From Bacillota bacterium (GTDB lineage Bacteria; Bacillota; Dethiobacteria; DTU022), in NCBI GenBank assembly GCA_012510325.1, contig JAAZIG010000132.1, forward strand, positions 1 through 7,944: DNA of 7,944 nt. Direction: 5' to 3'. Every line of letters begins with the position of its first letter. The stretch's first letter is position 1. Shown in pieces: positions 6,040 through 7,944 of the stretch. The notes under the pieces are model-generated. The model made no database searches, was not told the DNA's origin, and saw only the letters and a list, made by a program, of their open reading frames with translations. A program made the translations under genes and the position numbers.

Positions 6040-6852
6040 TTGAAACCTTTTTTAAAGTGGGCCGGGGGCAAATACCGCCTCATCGACCGGATCAAAGCTC
6101 AGCTGCCGCCGGGGCGCAGGCTGGTGGAGCCCTTCGTCGGATCGGGCGCCGTCTTCCTCAATGTGGACTACCCGGCGTACCTGCTCAGCGACAGCAACGC
6201 CGACCTGATCAATCTTTACCGGGTCCTCCAGAAGGAAGGCGCCCGCTTTGTCGACTACTGCCGCGAGTATTTCACCCCGGAGACAAACCGGGGGGAGGTC
6301 TACTACCGCTTTCGCTCCCGGTTCAACGGCCCCTGTTCGGGTGAGCAAAAGGCGGCTCTCTTCCTCTACCTGAACCGCCACGGCTACAACGGTCTTTGCC
6401 GCTACAACGCCTCCGGCAAATTCAACACCCCCTTCGGCCGGTACAAAAAACCCTATTTCCCCGAAAAAGAGATGCTCTTTTTCGCCCGGAAAGCGCGAAA
6501 CGCCCTCTTCGTCTGCCGGGACTTCCGCGAGCTCATGGCGGAGCTGTCCCCGGGGGACGTGGTTTACGGCGACCCGCCGTATGTGCCCCTCTCCACAACA
6601 GCGGACTTTACGGAGTACAGCCGCGGCGGCTTCAGCATGGAGGAGCAGAAGAAGCTGGCCGGGCTGGCGGTGGCGCTGGCCGGCCGGGGGATCCCCGTGC
6701 TGCTCTCCAACCATGACACCGCTTTTGTCCGGCGGCTCTACCGGAAAGCGCAGCTGAGCACTTTTCAAGTTCAGCGTTTCATCAGCGCCAAGGGCAACAA
6801 CCGTAAGAAAGCCGCCGAGCTGCTGGCCCTGTTCAGCGAAACGGAGGGATAA
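6040..6852 (+). CDS. dam: Dam-type DNA adenine-N6 methyltransferase (D12 class, predicted GATC)
   Basis: A 270-residue S-adenosylmethionine-dependent enzyme, close to E. coli Dam (278) in length and motif order. The N-terminal motif FLKWAGGKYRLIDRI (4-18) and VEPFVGSGAVFLN (29-41, SAM-binding F-x-G-x-G) are present. The target-recognition stretch LNRHGYNGLCRYN (111-123) and the catalytic DPPY (178-181) follow. This is the alpha-group order, and the recognition stretch closely resembles GATC enzymes; the specificity is inferred. The start is TTG at 6040, chosen for the AGGGGGGG site 5 nt upstream and because the protein then begins M-K-P-F-L-K-W-A-G-G-K like known Dams. GTG at 6007 would add 11 residues, but its ribosome site (5985-5992) is 14 nt away. 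No restriction enzyme, mutH or other partner is visible, so it looks like an orphan enzyme. It converges on recQ with 42 bp between stops. Confidence 0.93.
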   Translation: MKPFLKWAGGKYRLIDRIKAQLPPGRRLVEPFVGSGAVFLNVDYPAYLLSDSNADLINLYRVLQKEGARFVDYCREYFTPETNRGEVYYRFRSRFNGPCSGEQKAALFLYLNRHGYNGLCRYNASGKFNTPFGRYKKPYFPEKEMLFFARKARNALFVCRDFRELMAELSPGDVVYGDPPYVPLSTTADFTEYSRGGFSMEEQKKLAGLAVALAGRGIPVLLSNHDTAFVRRLYRKAQLSTFQVQRFISAKGNNRKKAAELLALFSETEG

Positions 6853-6857
6853 GCGAG

Positions 6858-6884
6858 AAAACCCGGTGACTCCCTGCTGCCGGG
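6858..6884 (-). terminator. Weak terminator candidate between recQ and dam (for recQ)
   Basis: On the minus strand CCCGG (6884-6880) pairs with CCGGG (6866-6862) across a 13-nt loop and is followed by TTTT (6861-6858). The stem is only 5 bp, so the call is tentative. It lies just after the recQ stop in the 42-bp convergent gap. No U-run follows it on the dam side. Confidence 0.35.
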
Positions 6885-6894
6885 AAGGAAAAGG

Positions 6895-7944
6895 TCAGGG
6901 TAGGGGCTGCTGCTCCAGCAGGTGCTCCCCGATAAGCTGAAGAAAGAGCTCGCCGAATTTCTCCATTTTGATCTGGCCGATCCCTTTTACCCGAAGCATG
7001 GACTCCCGGTCCCGGGGAAGCTGCTCGGTCAGCTGGCGCAGGGTGCTGTCGGAAAAAACAATATAGGGCGGAACCCCTTCCCGCGCCGCGATCTCTTTGC
7101 GCAGCAGGCGCATCTTTTCGAAGAGAATGTCGGGAGCGGGAGCCGTTTTTCTTCTGCGCCGCCGCTGCCACACCTTTTCCCCCTCTTTTAGCGGCGCCGC
7201 CGCCTTCGGGCCCAGCCTGAGCACCGGATACTGACCTTCCGTGAGCGCCAGATAACCTTCGGCAGCCAGCAGGTTGATCAGCTCTTTGATCTGCGCCAGG
7301 GGATACTCCTTCATCAGCCCGTATGTAGACAGCTCGTCAAAGCGCAGCTGAAGCAGCCGCTTGTTCCGCGATCCTTTCAAGATCTCGGCGATCATCACGG
7401 CGCCGTAGCGCTCCTTAACCCGCACGACGCAGGAGAGGATCATCTGCGCCTCGAGGGTGATCTCGACAAGCTCGCTGTCGGCGCTGCAGTTGCCGCAATT
7501 GCCGCACTGCAGCGGGAGCTCCTCCTCCCCGAAGTACTCCCGGATAAACCTGCGCAAGCAGCCGGAGGTGTGGCAATAGTCGGTGATGAGCTGCAGCTTC
7601 CGGTATTCGTGAGCCTTTCTCTGGGGGGCATAGACGGTCTCGCCGATCATAAATTTTTGCACGAGAACATCGCGGGCGCCAAAGAGCAGGAGACACTCTC
7701 CGGGTTCGCCGTCGCGCCCGGCCCGGCCCGCCTCCTGATAGTACGCCTCTATGTTTTTGGGCATATTGTGGTGCAGCACATAGCGGACATTGGATTTGTC
7801 GATCCCCATGCCGAAGGCGTTGGTCGCCACCATCACCGTAGCGCGGTCGTGGATAAACGCTTCCTGGCTGTTTTGCCGCTCTGTGGCGTTCATCCCCGCA
7901 TGATATTTGGCGCAGGAGCAGCCCCTGCTCTGCAGAAGATCAAA
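6895..7944 (-). CDS. recQ: ATP-dependent DNA helicase RecQ, C-terminal part (5' end beyond window)
   Basis: The frame is open from the right edge to the TGA at 6895-6897: 349 residues, roughly the last 60 percent of a RecQ of about 600. RecQ unwinds DNA 3' to 5' in recombination and fork repair. Numbering from the right edge, the second RecA-like lobe carries YHAGM (14-18), motif V VATNAFGMGIDK (39-50) and motif VI YYQEAGRAGRDG (68-79). The zinc-binding module follows with Cys129, Cys147, Cys150 and Cys153 (QCGNCGNC). A winged-helix RQC region spans about 157-245, then a basic linker with five Arg (261-265), then an HRDC domain (about 272-340, ending in VKGIGQIKMEKFGELFLQLI). Walker A and the DExH box lie outside the window. 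The true start is not visible; the ATG at 7893 is internal. It is the complete RecQ-RQC-HRDC architecture, not a short RecQ. Confidence 0.95.
   Translation of the reverse strand, partial: FDLLQSRGCSCAKYHAGMNATERQNSQEAFIHDRATVMVATNAFGMGIDKSNVRYVLHHNMPKNIEAYYQEAGRAGRDGEPGECLLLFGARDVLVQKFMIGETVYAPQRKAHEYRKLQLITDYCHTSGCLRRFIREYFGEEELPLQCGNCGNCSADSELVEITLEAQMILSCVVRVKERYGAVMIAEILKGSRNKRLLQLRFDELSTYGLMKEYPLAQIKELINLLAAEGYLALTEGQYPVLRLGPKAAAPLKEGEKVWQRRRRRKTAPAPDILFEKMRLLRKEIAAREGVPPYIVFSDSTLRQLTEQLPRDRESMLRVKGIGQIKMEKFGELFLQLIGEHLLEQQPLP

Noticed and set aside
6052..6768. Long minus-strand frame opposite dam (238 codons)
   Set aside because: It is a shadow of the GC-rich dam coding frame; no ribosome site or recognisable protein.
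1..7944. CRISPR arrays, insertion sequences, integrase or phage genes
   Set aside because: No regularly spaced DNA direct repeats, terminal inverted repeats, transposase motifs or tRNA-associated attachment sites were seen.

Overview
The window looks like a chromosomal segment of an anaerobic Gram-positive bacterium, probably a Clostridia-type member of the Bacillota with moderately high GC. This rests on strong G-rich Shine-Dalgarno sites, TTG starts, a textbook sigma-A promoter and the gene mix; no taxonomic marker is present, so it is an inference. Five protein genes are supported. Two run off the edges of the window.

Left part, minus strand (1-4215). A Na+/glutamate-type (GltS/ESS family) symporter gene (2673-4058) is read leftward from a clear sigma-A promoter at 4187-4215. 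After a 174-bp gap that can fold into a branched structure comes a very long minus-strand frame (1-2498). I translated this frame codon by codon and found no stop in 832 codons before the left edge. It encodes an exported, very acidic, leucine-rich, all-helical-looking protein. Near the N terminus a motif of the type L-x-D-[DE]-R-[LI] recurs every 17-20 residues. I do not recognise its family; it is the most novel item here.

Centre (4059-4651). A 593-bp divergent intergenic region separates the symporter from a rightward thiolase gene. It holds the symporter promoter, an inverted repeat around the symporter start of transcription, an RNA hairpin in the symporter leader, a second isolated hairpin and a candidate -10 for the thiolase.

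Right part (4652-7944). A complete acetyl-CoA acetyltransferase/3-ketoacyl-CoA thiolase (4652-5827) ends in a strong intrinsic terminator. It is followed by an orphan Dam-type adenine methyltransferase (6040-6852) whose Shine-Dalgarno G-run can pair with an upstream C-run. Convergent to it is the C-terminal part of RecQ helicase (6895-7944), starting beyond the right edge.

The genes do not form one pathway. The thiolase is central acyl-CoA metabolism, the symporter is amino-acid or dicarboxylate uptake, Dam and RecQ are DNA maintenance, and the acidic protein is an exported product of unknown role. The only likely functional pairing by position is symporter plus acidic protein, which are co-directional and may be partly co-transcribed.
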